Origin: JBCBWG01 sp036804185
GTDB lineage: Bacteria > Pseudomonadota > Alphaproteobacteria > Rhizobiales > Hyphomicrobiaceae
DNA: 64,000 nucleotides
NCBI GenBank assembly: GCA_050330095.1
Contig: JBHJOC010000018.1
Location: forward strand, 1-64,000
Direction: 5' to 3'
Made by a program: the position numbers and the translations under genes. The notes under the pieces are model-generated. The model was not told where the DNA came from, made no database searches, and was given only the letters and a program-made list of their open reading frames with translations. This document shows positions 32,681 to 42,164 of the stretch, piece by piece. The first letter of the stretch is position 1, and each line of letters begins with the position of its first letter.

Positions 32681-34798
32681 ATGGGACGCGCACGCAACAT
32701 CTTGACCTTGCGCCGGGTCGGGCGGGTTGCTGGTGCCATTGCACTGGCAACGGTTGGCACCGTCGCCCTCGCGTTCGCTGTGACGCCGCCGCTCGACCTT
32801 TCGACGACCGAGGCCCTATCGGCGACGGTCGTCGACCGAAACGGCGTGCTGCTGCGTGCTTACACGACGGGCGAAGGCCGCTGGCGATTGCCCGTCACCG
32901 TCGACGACGTCGATCCCCGTTACCTTGCCATGCTCAAAGCGTTCGAGGATCGTCGGTTCGACACCCATATCGGCGTCGACCCGATCGCAATGGCAAGGGC
33001 TGCGTTCCAGGCCGCGACACACGGCCGGCTCGTCTCCGGCGGATCGACCCTCTCGATGCAGGTCGCACGGCTGATCCATGGTCGGCACGAACGCTCGATT
33101 GGTGGCAAAATCCGCCAGATGGTGTCGGCGATCAGGCTTGAGCGCCACCTGAGCAAAACCGAAATCCTCAATCTCTATCTTCGGCTTGCTCCGTTTGGCG
33201 GCAACGTTGAGGGGATCCGGGCGGCAAGCCTCAGCTACTTCGGCAAAGAGCCACGCCATCTTTCAACGGCCGAGGCCGCACTTCTCGTCGCCCTCCCACA
33301 GTCACCCGAACTGCGACGACCGGACCGTTACCCGGCTGCCGCCCGTCGTGCCCGGAACCATGTGCTCGATGTCGTACGCAAGCGCGGCGTCATAACGGAT
33401 GCCGACGTGGCGCGCGCGATCGACCGGCCGGTTCCGGCGGCGAGGCGGGCGTTCCCGCAACTGGCCCCGCACCTGGCTGATCGCCTGACGGGCCGCAGCG
33501 GCGATCGCGCCGCACATGCTGAACGCGCGGCTGGCCGCCCGCTTCGCACGACCCTCGATGCGACGCTGCAATCGGCCTTGCAAGCCCTCGCAGTCGAGGC
33601 GGCTCAAGGTCTCGGCCCGCGGCTGTCCGTCGCCATCGTTGTAGCGGACATTCGATCGGCCGACGTTTTGGCTCATGTCGGCTCCGCAGGCTTCCTCGAT
33701 TTCGGTCGGGCCGGCGCAATCGACATGACGCGCGCAGCGCGCAGCCCCGGCTCGACGCTGAAACCTCTGATCTACGGGCTTGCCTTCGATGCGGGCCTTG
33801 CGCACCCGGCGATGCTGATCGACGACGTGCCGACGCGCTTCGGTCTCTATGCGCCGCGCAACTTCGGCACCGACTTCAACGGCACGGTCACGATTGCTCA
33901 CGCGCTTGCAGCATCGCTTAACATTCCGGCGGTCAAGGTCCTCGACCGGCTCGGGCCGGGCCGTCTCGCGGGGCGGCTCGCGTCGGTCGGAATGGCGCTG
34001 TCGCTGCCGCAGGGCACTGCGCCAAGCCTTGCGCTTGCGCTCGGTGGGGCGGGGCTCACGCTCGAAAAGCTCGTCGCACTTTATGCGGCCTTGGCAGCCG
34101 GTGGCGAGGTGAGACCTTTGAACTTCACGGTCTTAGATGAGCCTGCCCGAAGCGCTGGAGCTTCACTTTTGAGCTCCAGGTCCGCCGCCCAGATCACCGA
34201 CATCCTCCGCGAGGCCCCGCCACCACCAAACGCGCGGGGTGGGCGGATCGCGTTCAAGACTGGAACATCCTACGGCCACCGCGACGCCTGGTCGATCGGC
34301 TACGATGGACGCTATGTGATTGGTGTCTGGGTCGGCCGTGCCGACGCAACTGCAGTTCCCGAACTGGTCGGCCGGACATCAGCGGCGCCGATCCTCTTCG
34401 ATGCATTTTCCCGCATCTCGGAGGCACGAGAGCCATTCGGGGCGCGTATCGTCGGCGCAGCACAGGCCCGTACCCAGGATCTGGCCCCGCCGCTCCAGCG
34501 CTTCGAGGGCGCCGCAGCCCGCAACGGACCGTTCTCGGCAACACGGCCACCAACAATTGCGTTTCCCCCTGACCTCGCCGAGGTTGCGATCCCAGCCTCA
34601 GAGCCTGAAATCGTCCTGAAGGCGACGGGCGGCGAACTGCCGCTGACGTGGTTGGTCGACGGCAAGCCGATCGGAGAGAGCCTGTCCGATCCGTCGATCG
34701 TGGTGCCTGTGCGCGAAAGCGGCTTCGTCACGCTGACCGTGATCGACCGTCGTGGCCTCAGCGATCGGGCGACCGTGCGCATCATACACGAGGATTAG
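32681..34798 (+). CDS. pbpC: Penicillin-binding protein 1C
   Basis: About 705 aa from ATG 32681, with GAGGGGAGG 7 nt upstream and 37 bp after the macroglobulin stop codon. A signal-anchor lies at about 14-36. The GT51 domain has E89 in FEDRRFDTH and GGSTLSMQVARL. The transpeptidase domain has SxxK (S358-T-L-K361), SLN and KTGTS (from K526). The C-terminal BiPBP_C domain begins near KATGGELPLTWLVDG. It polymerises and perhaps crosslinks peptidoglycan in the periplasm and is paired with the alpha-2-macroglobulin gene, as in many proteobacteria. Confidence 0.95.
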   Translation: MGRARNILTLRRVGRVAGAIALATVGTVALAFAVTPPLDLSTTEALSATVVDRNGVLLRAYTTGEGRWRLPVTVDDVDPRYLAMLKAFEDRRFDTHIGVDPIAMARAAFQAATHGRLVSGGSTLSMQVARLIHGRHERSIGGKIRQMVSAIRLERHLSKTEILNLYLRLAPFGGNVEGIRAASLSYFGKEPRHLSTAEAALLVALPQSPELRRPDRYPAAARRARNHVLDVVRKRGVITDADVARAIDRPVPAARRAFPQLAPHLADRLTGRSGDRAAHAERAAGRPLRTTLDATLQSALQALAVEAAQGLGPRLSVAIVVADIRSADVLAHVGSAGFLDFGRAGAIDMTRAARSPGSTLKPLIYGLAFDAGLAHPAMLIDDVPTRFGLYAPRNFGTDFNGTVTIAHALAASLNIPAVKVLDRLGPGRLAGRLASVGMALSLPQGTAPSLALALGGAGLTLEKLVALYAALAAGGEVRPLNFTVLDEPARSAGASLLSSRSAAQITDILREAPPPPNARGGRIAFKTGTSYGHRDAWSIGYDGRYVIGVWVGRADATAVPELVGRTSAAPILFDAFSRISEAREPFGARIVGAAQARTQDLAPPLQRFEGAAARNGPFSATRPPTIAFPPDLAEVAIPASEPEIVLKATGGELPLTWLVDGKPIGESLSDPSIVVPVRESGFVTLTVIDRRGLSDRATVRIIHED

Positions 34799-34874
34799 AT
34801 CAAGTCCGCACACAGCGGAACTGGTCTATGCAGCCCGTTGATGCCTCACGTGAGAACTTCATTCGTTCTGATTT

Positions 34875-35043
34875 CTAGTCCCCGCTTTCCGCAGTTCGTC
34901 TGTCACACTCGTCAGACGCCGAAACGACCTTCGGATAGTGAAGGGTACGAGCAACATATTGGATCTCGTGCCACTTTTCGATCAGGGACCCCTGGACGGC
35001 GGGTGTTACAGATGGTGCAGGGACTTTTGATCGGCGGTACTGG
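34875..35043 (+). repeat. Three-hairpin intergenic repeat, subfamily 1, copy g (169 bp)
   Basis: From CTAG (34875-34878) to CTGG (35040-35043). Hairpin 1 starts GCTTTCCGCAGTTCGTCTG and contains an inner GTCTG/CAGAC stem. Hairpin 2 pairs GTACGAG with CTCGTGC, using a G-T wobble where others have A-T. Hairpin 3 pairs GATCAGGGACCCCTG with CAGGGACTTTTGATC. It ends 22 bp before the depolymerase start codon, so it forms that gene's likely leader. Confidence 0.88.
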
Positions 35044-35065
35044 ACGACGCTTGAGACCCACCAAC

Positions 35066-36115
35066 ATGCGAACGATCTTCCTGCTTGCGCTCCTTGCGTG
35101 CCTCCTGCCGACCAGGGTCGAAGCCCGCCAATCGGCGATTGCTCTGCCGCGCCTCGGTGTCGCGATTCAGGAGAGCACGGTCTCGGGCATATCGTCCGGC
35201 GCCTACATGGCCGGCCAAGTGCAGATGGCGCACGGCGACATCATCAAGGGTGCAGCGATCATCGCCGGCGGACCCTACGGCTGCGCTGAGAGTGCATTTG
35301 CACCATTCCTGTTCGGGCCCGCAGCCGTCGCCATGAACGCGAACAAGGCGATCAATGGTTGCATGCTCGGGCTCATGGCGGGCGCTGGCGTGCCAGACCC
35401 GTCAGGGCTCGCTCGGCGCACAGCCGGGCGCGCGGCCCGCGGTGAAATCGCTCCGCTCGATGCACTGCGCAAGCACCGCGTTTATCTCTTCACCGGCACG
35501 AATGACACGTTCGTCGCGCCTTCGATTGTTCGGAGCGCATACGCCTTCTATCGCGCAATCGGTGTCCCGAACGATGCCATCCGGCTTGTTGATACACTCC
35601 CCGCTGGACACGGCTTCGTGACCGAGACAGAAGGTGCGGCCTGCGAGGTATCGCGGTCACCATTCGTGATCGATTGCGACTTCGATCTGGCAGGTGACAT
35701 CCTCGCGACGTTGCACGGTCCTCTGATCCCGCCGGGCCCGCCCGACCTCGGCTTTTTCGTCACATTCGACCAGCGGCCCTTCCAGGTTGAGGGGGCCGCG
35801 ACGGGTCTGGCGGACGAAGGCGTCATCTACGTTCCCGACGCGTGCCGGAATGCGCGGAGCTGCCGGGTTCACATCGCTTTCCACGGCTGCGCGCAGAACC
35901 GGGACATGGTCGGCGACGTGTTCATCGGACGAACCGGGTTTGCAAGATGGGCTGCAACCAACCGCATCGCGGTATTGTTCCCCCAGACGCGTGCGTCATC
36001 GCTCAATCCGCAGGGCTGCTGGGATTGGTGGGGCTTTACGGGACGTCAGTTCTTGACGCGGTCGGCGCCGCAGATCAGGGCCGTGCGCGCCATGCTCGAC
36101 GAACTGGCGAAGTGA
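35066..36115 (+). CDS. Secreted poly(3-hydroxybutyrate) depolymerase-like esterase
   Basis: A 349-aa alpha/beta-hydrolase with a classic signal peptide (MRTIFLLALLACLLPTRVEA, cleavage after A20). The nucleophile is probably S43 in the GISSG elbow. The PAGHGF block could supply the histidine, FTGTNDTF the aspartate, and HIAFHGCAQNRD an oxyanion or substrate-binding block typical of PHB depolymerases. It would hydrolyse extracellular or periplasmic short-chain polyhydroxyalkanoate. The open frame extends upstream to 34838, but that part is only a translation of repeat copy g, so the start at 35066 is preferred. No separate substrate-binding domain is seen. Confidence 0.85.
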   Translation: MRTIFLLALLACLLPTRVEARQSAIALPRLGVAIQESTVSGISSGAYMAGQVQMAHGDIIKGAAIIAGGPYGCAESAFAPFLFGPAAVAMNANKAINGCMLGLMAGAGVPDPSGLARRTAGRAARGEIAPLDALRKHRVYLFTGTNDTFVAPSIVRSAYAFYRAIGVPNDAIRLVDTLPAGHGFVTETEGAACEVSRSPFVIDCDFDLAGDILATLHGPLIPPGPPDLGFFVTFDQRPFQVEGAATGLADEGVIYVPDACRNARSCRVHIAFHGCAQNRDMVGDVFIGRTGFARWAATNRIAVLFPQTRASSLNPQGCWDWWGFTGRQFLTRSAPQIRAVRAMLDELAK

Positions 36116-36254
36116 GCCGCACCGAAGCGTGGCACCAGAGCCTCGCACCCCGAACATCCACAAGGGTTGCGATATGTCACTGTCAGCGGCGGACTTGAAA
36201 TGCCATGTGCGTGCATCGTGAACGCTCGATAATCTCGTACGACGGAGACAACCC

Positions 36255-37268
36255 ATGCTGCGGTCGATGCTGTTTGCGGGCCCTCGAACAGGGGCAAATG
36301 CGCACGCCGAACCCGACGCGCCGCTTCGGCACGACACGGGCGCCGCAGCCGTGGCCGTCGTCGCGATGATCGCGATTTCAGCGCACACGCTTTCGCCACC
36401 CGACGCCGATCGGCACGTCCTCGATGCAGGCCCGGCCGCCATGGCGCCAGCCCCGTCGGAGGCCAGCGGTGCCGAGGATGCTGCGGGCTCAGGAGGCGAT
36501 GGCAAAGTGCTCCGCGCGAGCCGAGAATGGGCCTTCGGCGGCTATGGCGGCGTCAGCTACACCCACCCCGCGACCGTCACCATCCAGGATGGCGAGCGCA
36601 CGGACATGACGATCTCTGACTTCGAATGGATGGGCATGCCGTTCAAGGCACCGATCTACTATGGCCTGCGCCTGATGCGGTGGGGCGAGGGCCAGCTTGG
36701 AACGATGGTCGACTTCATTCATGCCAAGGCGATCGCTGTGCCCGACGACGTGGCGACGTTCACCGGGACCGTGGACGGCGCGCCGCTGCCGGCCCAGGCT
36801 CCGGTGAAGGAGATCTTTCGCAAGCTCGAGTTCAGCCACGGCCACAACATGTTGATGCTCAATGGTCTCGTGCGCCTGACGCCGTCCTGGATGAGGGTCA
36901 GACCCTATCTGGGGGTCGGCGGCGGGATCACGCTACCGCATACCGAGATCCATCTCGCGGCCAAGAACGAGCGCACTTACGAATATCAGTACGCAGGGCT
37001 CGTCGGGCAGGGTCTTGCCGGCCTCGAGATCCAGCTCGGGCGCGCGTCAGTGTTCGTCGAGTACAAATTTACGTATGCGCCCTATGAGGTGCCGTTATCG
37101 CATCGCTCGCCGGGCTGGCTGCTCGTGACGGACCTTTGGGACCAACTGCGCGATTGGTGGACTGGCACCAAGCCGCCGGGTGGGCAGCTCCGCGTGAACC
37201 TTGCAAGCCACCACCTCGTTGGCGGCGTGCTCATCAAGCCGGTCTCAGCAGTCGGAATGAGGCCTTAG
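36255..37268 (+). CDS. Outer-membrane beta-barrel protein (possible LpxQ-type lipid A oxidase)
   Basis: A 337-aa protein from ATG 36255 with GGAGA 6 nt upstream. A hydrophobic stretch at about 28-46 is the likely export signal. From about residue 88 the sequence alternates in barrel-like strands (EWAFGGYGGVSYTHPATV, APIYYGLRLMRW, RPYLGVGGGITLPH, ASVFVEYKFTYAPYEV). The N-terminal strand and the LRVNLASHHLVGGVLI ending resemble proteins annotated as lipid A oxidase (LpxQ) in rhizobia, which convert the proximal glucosamine of lipid A to aminogluconate. The barrel is fairly sure; the enzymatic label is a resemblance only. Confidence 0.65.
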   Translation: MLRSMLFAGPRTGANAHAEPDAPLRHDTGAAAVAVVAMIAISAHTLSPPDADRHVLDAGPAAMAPAPSEASGAEDAAGSGGDGKVLRASREWAFGGYGGVSYTHPATVTIQDGERTDMTISDFEWMGMPFKAPIYYGLRLMRWGEGQLGTMVDFIHAKAIAVPDDVATFTGTVDGAPLPAQAPVKEIFRKLEFSHGHNMLMLNGLVRLTPSWMRVRPYLGVGGGITLPHTEIHLAAKNERTYEYQYAGLVGQGLAGLEIQLGRASVFVEYKFTYAPYEVPLSHRSPGWLLVTDLWDQLRDWWTGTKPPGGQLRVNLASHHLVGGVLIKPVSAVGMRP

Positions 37269-37277
37269 GGCCGAGCG

Positions 37278-37446
37278 CTGGTATTGTGTCGCTACCGCTT
37301 GGTCCCCACCATCTGCAGTCTCGCCTGCCCAGCGTTAGTGAGAAGAGCAACACGAGACTCATGAGCTTGCTCGTGTTCCATGTGTCTTCGACACTTGGTC
37401 AAGCGGGTGCTGCAAAGGAAACCAAGTGTCGGAGACGGAACACCAG
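37278..37446 (+). repeat. Three-hairpin intergenic repeat, subfamily 2, copy g (169 bp)
   Basis: From CTGG (37278-37281) to CCAG (37443-37446). Hairpin A: CGCTTGG with CCCAGCG. Central hairpin: AACACGAG with CTCGTGTT, perfect. Hairpin C: GTGTTCC, then GTCTTCGACACTTGGT, with ACCAAGTGTCGGAGAC, then GGAACAC; the stem is near-perfect and about 24 bp long. It lies between convergent genes (the outer-membrane barrel and TIGR02302) and should block transcription both ways. Remaining bases to 37566 show nothing else. Confidence 0.87.
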
Positions 37447-37566
37447 GTCCCGTCGGCGCCGCGATGTTTCGATCAGCTGGGCGGTGGGCAGAAACGGTGC
37501 GCGTGAGACGTTCACGGGCCGCACAAGCCTTCAGCTTGGCCCAGCGCTTGGGCCACGCCAGCCAGG

Positions 37567-40320
37567 TTAAAACCTCTCGAGCAACCGTTCGATGTATTCA
37601 AGTTCCAAGTCGGGTCGCTGTGGCTGACCTAATCGCCGCCGCAGTTCCTCAAGGATCTCTCTTGCGCGCTGCGTTTCGATCTCCGTTGGCACCCGAACGC
37701 TCGTGCCTGGATCTGGACCCTCGGAACGCTGCGGGCGGCCGAGAGGGTCGAGCGGCGCATCGCCGGCGCGACCGAAGCGCGACGGCATCTGCTGCAGCAT
37801 CTGGCGCGCCATCTGCTGGGCCCCCTGACGCATTTGCTCAAGCGCCCGACCCTGCTCACGGGTAGCCGTCTCCAGATCGCCGTTCTGCAATGCTTCCTCG
37901 GCGGCCTCCATTGCGTCTCGCGCACCATCGAGCTGACCTGGCGTTGGCATGCCAAGATTGTTCATGCCGCGCATGAGTTCGTCGAGCATCTCACCAAGCT
38001 CGCCCTGGCGACCCGCGAGTTCACCAGGGCCCTGCTGCTGGCCGCGACCGTTGCGGCCACCGCGACCTCGACCCTGTTGACCCTGTTGACCCTGTTGCCC
38101 TTGCTGCCCCTGTTGGCCACGCTGGCCTTGTTGGCCCTGCTGACCTTCTTGCCCGTCTTGGCCTTCCTGCCCCTGGGAACCGAACGTCTCGTCCATGAGC
38201 CGCTGCTGGCGACCGATCAGGTCGCCAAAACGGTCCATCATTTCCATCATCTGGCGCGACATCTGGCCTTGCTGCTGGTTTTGAGCCATGCGGCCTGACT
38301 GCATGCGGTCGATCAGATCGCGGAGCTGGTCCAGCATCTCCTGGGCCATTTCGCGCGACCCGCTACGCGCCATGTTCTCGAGGTCACGCATCATTCGGTC
38401 GATGTCGTCCTGCGTCATGAATTGGTTGGGATTCATGCCCTGGGGCATCTGCTGCATCGGCATGTTTTCGGCTTGGCGCGCAAGCTGCTCCATGAACTCC
38501 GCCATCGCCTGGCGAAGCTGATCCATAAGCTCCTTGATTTCCTGATCGCTCGCGCCGTTCTGCAGGGCCTGAGCCAGCCGCTCTTGCAACTCTCTGAGAC
38601 GTCGCTCGGCGTCGGACAGACCGCGACCGTCTTCGATGCGAACCGCAATACTCCAAAGCTGCGCAATGGCTTCATTGACGGTCGCTCGATCAACGCTCCC
38701 GCCAAGCTTGTGATAAACACTCCTGAGGCCTGCATAGACAGCCAGGTCCGTGATGAAGTCTTCCGGTTCCATGGTGATCGCATCGAGCGCGAACCGGACG
38801 ATGTCGCGATACCGCGGGTCAATCACCAAATTCCGGCGCTGCTCGATGACCGCGCGCGCCAGAGGGTTGGAGAACACGCGCTCTGGCAAGCGCAGGTCCA
38901 GCGGCGTCGACTGCCCTTCATTGCCTGCATGGTCGCGCGCAACAAGCGTCATGCGGACACGCATACCTGCCCAGGGGTGCGAGCCGATATCCTGGAACGT
39001 CCATGTCTCGCCGTCCTTGGACGAGCGCGGCGGCAGGCGCAAATCGAACTGGGGTGGTCGTTCGAGCGGCATGCGCGGTCCAGAGAGCGCTTCCGGGCGG
39101 GCCCATTGGGTTCTGGGGTCAGTCTCATCGGGCGGCAGCGGCTGGAAGCGAACGAACGCCGATTGGACGCCGAAGTCATCGAGCACCTTGTAGAACAGCT
39201 TCATGCCGCCCCGGCGTGTGCTCTCCATCTCCTTGGTCATCTCAATCTGCGGCGGCAAATCTGGCATGACGCTCACCTGCCAGCGATCCAGCTCGCGACC
39301 ATCAAGCCGCGCAACGAGAGTACGGACACCGGGGGCGAGTTCGAGACGCGCCTGCGCTATACCGCCGTCGTCTGCCACCTGAGCCGAGGCCTGATCGGTA
39401 TGTGTCAGGCCGGAACTCGTTTGGGCGCCTTCGGCCATCTTGTCCGCGGCGCGCCCCAATTCGTCAGCGCTTGAGGCAACACGTTCGCCCGTTGCAGCCA
39501 AGCCTTCGATCGATAGCATCTGGTTTGCGTTCGCTGTCGTGCGCACGGTAACAACGCTACCCTGTGGCACTTCAGGCACAGGCACTGTTGCGCTTCCAGG
39601 CGCCGGGCTGCGCGAGGCGTCGAGGAACGACCGTCCGCCATCCGCAAGAATCACGGGCGGACGGCCGGTGTAGGATGGTGGTGTGATCCAGGCATCAAGA
39701 CGAAGCCGCGCCGTCTCGTGGGCGGTCTTGCCAAAGTCGAATGCCGCTGCAAGGCGCTTCGGGAGGGTGGTGCCCGCCAAGCCGACACCGAGCGCGACGA
39801 CCAGGATTGCGGCGGCTCTGATCGCGAACGGGTCGAATCGGTCGGTCCTCGGCTGCGGCAAGGCTGGCTTCAGCCGCTCAGCCTGTTCCGCCATGCGCTT
39901 CTGATGCGCCTGCCACAAGGCCCGGGCAGCCGGATCAGCCGCCGCGTCATTGAGTGTATCCTCGAGGGTCGTTGCCGGGCGGTGTGCAACACCGGACACC
40001 ATTTCGATCCTGCTGATCGCCTCGGCGCGGGTCGGATAAGGCGCTCGCAACGCAAACACGACACCGGTCGCCGCGGACACACCAAGACCGAGCAGCACCA
40101 GCTGGTGAACCAGCACTGGCAACAACATCCAGACGTCAAAGGCAGAGAGGCCGAGGAAGATGAGCCCGGACGCGAAGACAAGCCACAGTCTGGGCCACAG
40201 CCGGTCGATGAACATCGAGGCTCGGGTCGTTGCAATCTTGCGCGCAAGGCGACGGTCGAACGCTGGCGCGTTACGTCCTGGCGCGCTGCGATCCTCGGAA
40301 CCGGATGCTTTTCGAAACAT
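37567..40320 (-). CDS. TIGR02302 family protein (DUF4175)
   Basis: About 917 aa from ATG 40320. Two transmembrane segments fall at about 28-45 and 52-72 and a third at about 165-185. A large periplasmic region and a helical, Gln/Met-rich C-terminal half follow. Nucleotides about 38071-38170 encode a Gly/Gln low-complexity run (GQQGQRGQQGQQGQQGQ and similar) within this half. The family is found in alphaproteobacteria beside lysA, argH and lptM, as here. Its function is unknown; the layout suggests an envelope protein. In-frame starts upstream to 40398 are less likely. Confidence 0.9.
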   Translation of the reverse strand: MFRKASGSEDRSAPGRNAPAFDRRLARKIATTRASMFIDRLWPRLWLVFASGLIFLGLSAFDVWMLLPVLVHQLVLLGLGVSAATGVVFALRAPYPTRAEAISRIEMVSGVAHRPATTLEDTLNDAAADPAARALWQAHQKRMAEQAERLKPALPQPRTDRFDPFAIRAAAILVVALGVGLAGTTLPKRLAAAFDFGKTAHETARLRLDAWITPPSYTGRPPVILADGGRSFLDASRSPAPGSATVPVPEVPQGSVVTVRTTANANQMLSIEGLAATGERVASSADELGRAADKMAEGAQTSSGLTHTDQASAQVADDGGIAQARLELAPGVRTLVARLDGRELDRWQVSVMPDLPPQIEMTKEMESTRRGGMKLFYKVLDDFGVQSAFVRFQPLPPDETDPRTQWARPEALSGPRMPLERPPQFDLRLPPRSSKDGETWTFQDIGSHPWAGMRVRMTLVARDHAGNEGQSTPLDLRLPERVFSNPLARAVIEQRRNLVIDPRYRDIVRFALDAITMEPEDFITDLAVYAGLRSVYHKLGGSVDRATVNEAIAQLWSIAVRIEDGRGLSDAERRLRELQERLAQALQNGASDQEIKELMDQLRQAMAEFMEQLARQAENMPMQQMPQGMNPNQFMTQDDIDRMMRDLENMARSGSREMAQEMLDQLRDLIDRMQSGRMAQNQQQGQMSRQMMEMMDRFGDLIGRQQRLMDETFGSQGQEGQDGQEGQQGQQGQRGQQGQQGQQGQQGQQGRGRGGRNGRGQQQGPGELAGRQGELGEMLDELMRGMNNLGMPTPGQLDGARDAMEAAEEALQNGDLETATREQGRALEQMRQGAQQMARQMLQQMPSRFGRAGDAPLDPLGRPQRSEGPDPGTSVRVPTEIETQRAREILEELRRRLGQPQRPDLELEYIERLLERF

Positions 40321-40620
40321 GCTCCTGATCCTCTCCCCAGCGCCCCTGCGCGAGGTTGCCCCCTCGTTTGGTCGCTGGCCGCATGGTTGCCGTTGCAAGC
40401 GTCCGAGCCAAGCTCAACCGAGTGCACCCGCTCGCCACCGATGCGTCAAGTTACGAACCGGACATTGGCCAGATCAGGTCCGTGGGCACATCGATGAACT
40501 AAGCTCGCCACAGGGATTTTCCGCCGCTCGTCTATTCGGCTTGCGTTGCAGATCCTCGGTTCGGGACCGGGTGGACCAAGCACACGAGCCCTCGCGCCTT
40601 CGACCTGAACGGGCAACGGT

Positions 40621-41886
40621 CTACAGCCACGGCGCCAACACGTCGGCGCCGATCAGCGCCTCATAAGTCTGGCGCGGTCTGACAACCGCAAATGCTCCAT
40701 CTTTCACAAGCACTTCAGGTATCAGGGGCCGGGTGTTGTAGTTCGATGCCATGACCGCCCCATAGGCGCCAGATGTCATGATCGCGATCCGATCACCGGT
40801 GTTGAGCGGCGGCAACGCACGGGCGGTCGCCAGATAGTCGCCGCTCTCGCAAACGGGACCGACGATGTCTTGCACGATCGGCGTCTCATCGCGCTTTGCC
40901 GCTGCAAGCGGCCAGACGTCGTGGAAGGCATCATAAAGTGTCGGGCGAATAAGATCGTTCATAGCCGCATCGACGATCGCGAACGTCTTGTCGCGCCCCG
41001 GTTTCGAGAAAATCACGCTGGTGACCAGAACTCCAGCGTTCGCAACCAGCATGCGACCGGGCTCCAGGACGAACGGCAGCCCGAGATCACCGAGGTGGCG
41101 AACGGCGACAGCGGCGTATTCGGCGGGCGACGGCGGAGGCGCGTTTCCTGCCCGGCTTGGAACGCCCAGCCCGCCGCCAAGGTCGAGATGGTGCAGAGCG
41201 TGGCCAGCCTCACGCAACGCCATAACGAAACCACGCAAAGCCTCGAATGCCGTCGCATAAGGTTCCAGATCGAAGATTTGGCTGCCGATGTGCATGTGGA
41301 CACCGGTAACGGAAAGTCCGGGCAAATGCCTGGCGCGATCATAAAGCGCCATGGCTTCGACCAAAGGCACGCCAAACTTGTTCTCGCTCTTGCCTGTCGA
41401 GATTTTTGCGTGCGTCTTTGCATCCACGTCGGGATTGACCCGAATGGCGACGCGCGCAGTCTTGCCTTCAGCGGTTGCAACGCCGCTCAGCGCCTCCAGT
41501 TCGGCCGTGCTCTCGACATTGAAGCCGAGAATGTCGTGCGCGAGCGCAAGGGCCATTTCATCGCGGGTCTTGCCAACACCTGCGAAGATGATCTTGGCGC
41601 CCGGCACGCCGACCTTGAGAGCACGCAGCAACTCGCCCTGCGACACAATGTCCATGCCAAGGCCATGTGCGGCAAGTGTTGCGAGCACGGCCTGATTGCT
41701 GTTGGCCTTGACAGCGTAGCAGATCAGAGGGTCGCGTGGGGCAAAGGCCGCGCGCAGCACACGCACGTGGCGCTCGAGCGTGGCCGTGGAATAGCAATAG
41801 AACGGCGTTCCAACCTCGTCGGCAATCGCCGAAAGGGGCACTCCGTCTGCGCACAGACGACCGTCGTGATACTCGAAGAAGTGCAT
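40621..41886 (-). CDS. lysA: Diaminopimelate decarboxylase
   Basis: A 421-aa PLP enzyme of fold type III that decarboxylates meso-diaminopimelate to lysine, the last step of lysine synthesis. K60 in YAVKANSN holds PLP, GGGLGVPSR binds the cofactor phosphate, and GPVCESGDYL supplies the active-site cysteine. Length and start match the family. It lies in the minus-strand set argH-lptM-lysA-TIGR02302, with 50 bp to lptM. Confidence 0.96.
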   Translation of the reverse strand: MHFFEYHDGRLCADGVPLSAIADEVGTPFYCYSTATLERHVRVLRAAFAPRDPLICYAVKANSNQAVLATLAAHGLGMDIVSQGELLRALKVGVPGAKIIFAGVGKTRDEMALALAHDILGFNVESTAELEALSGVATAEGKTARVAIRVNPDVDAKTHAKISTGKSENKFGVPLVEAMALYDRARHLPGLSVTGVHMHIGSQIFDLEPYATAFEALRGFVMALREAGHALHHLDLGGGLGVPSRAGNAPPPSPAEYAAVAVRHLGDLGLPFVLEPGRMLVANAGVLVTSVIFSKPGRDKTFAIVDAAMNDLIRPTLYDAFHDVWPLAAAKRDETPIVQDIVGPVCESGDYLATARALPPLNTGDRIAIMTSGAYGAVMASNYNTRPLIPEVLVKDGAFAVVRPRQTYEALIGADVLAPWL

Positions 41887-41936
41887 GATACAAAAGGCTC
41901 CTGGGCTGGCCGCCTCGCGCGCCGGCCCGTCAGCGC

Positions 41937-42131
41937 TTAGCGCAACAGCCCATCCAGTAGGAAGTCGCGATGCGGCTTGCCGGCCGCACCCTTCTCACGA
42001 CCCTGCCCCTCCTCGGCCTGGGCTGCTGGCTCTGCGCGGGCCTCCGGCGGGTATTCAAGGCTGCCGCGCACGCCACACCCAGCAACGCCAAGTGACGCGA
42101 TCATGATCAAAAGTGCGAGGCGCATGCGCAT
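41937..42131 (-). CDS. lptM: Small LptM-like lipoprotein
   Basis: A 64-aa lipoprotein with a typical signal peptide and lipobox LGVAGC, giving a lipidated Cys at about 19. The mature start CGVRGSLEYPPE matches the C-G-x-K/R-G-x-L-x-x-P pattern of LptM (YifL), which stabilises the LptDE lipopolysaccharide export complex. The rest is a polar, probably disordered tail. It is encoded between argH and lysA, a conserved position in proteobacteria. The assignment rests on the motif and context. Confidence 0.82.
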   Translation of the reverse strand: MRMRLALLIMIASLGVAGCGVRGSLEYPPEARAEPAAQAEEGQGREKGAAGKPHRDFLLDGLLR

Positions 42132-42164
42132 GGGCCACTCCGTCGGAGAAGCTCGTCTCTAGCT

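Noticed and set aside
34838..35065. N-terminal extension of the PHB depolymerase
   Set aside because: It is a translation of repeat copy g; a proper signal peptide begins at 35066.
38422..39474. Long plus-strand open frame opposite TIGR02302
   Set aside because: Same reasoning; the TIGR02302 reading has membrane segments and conserved context.
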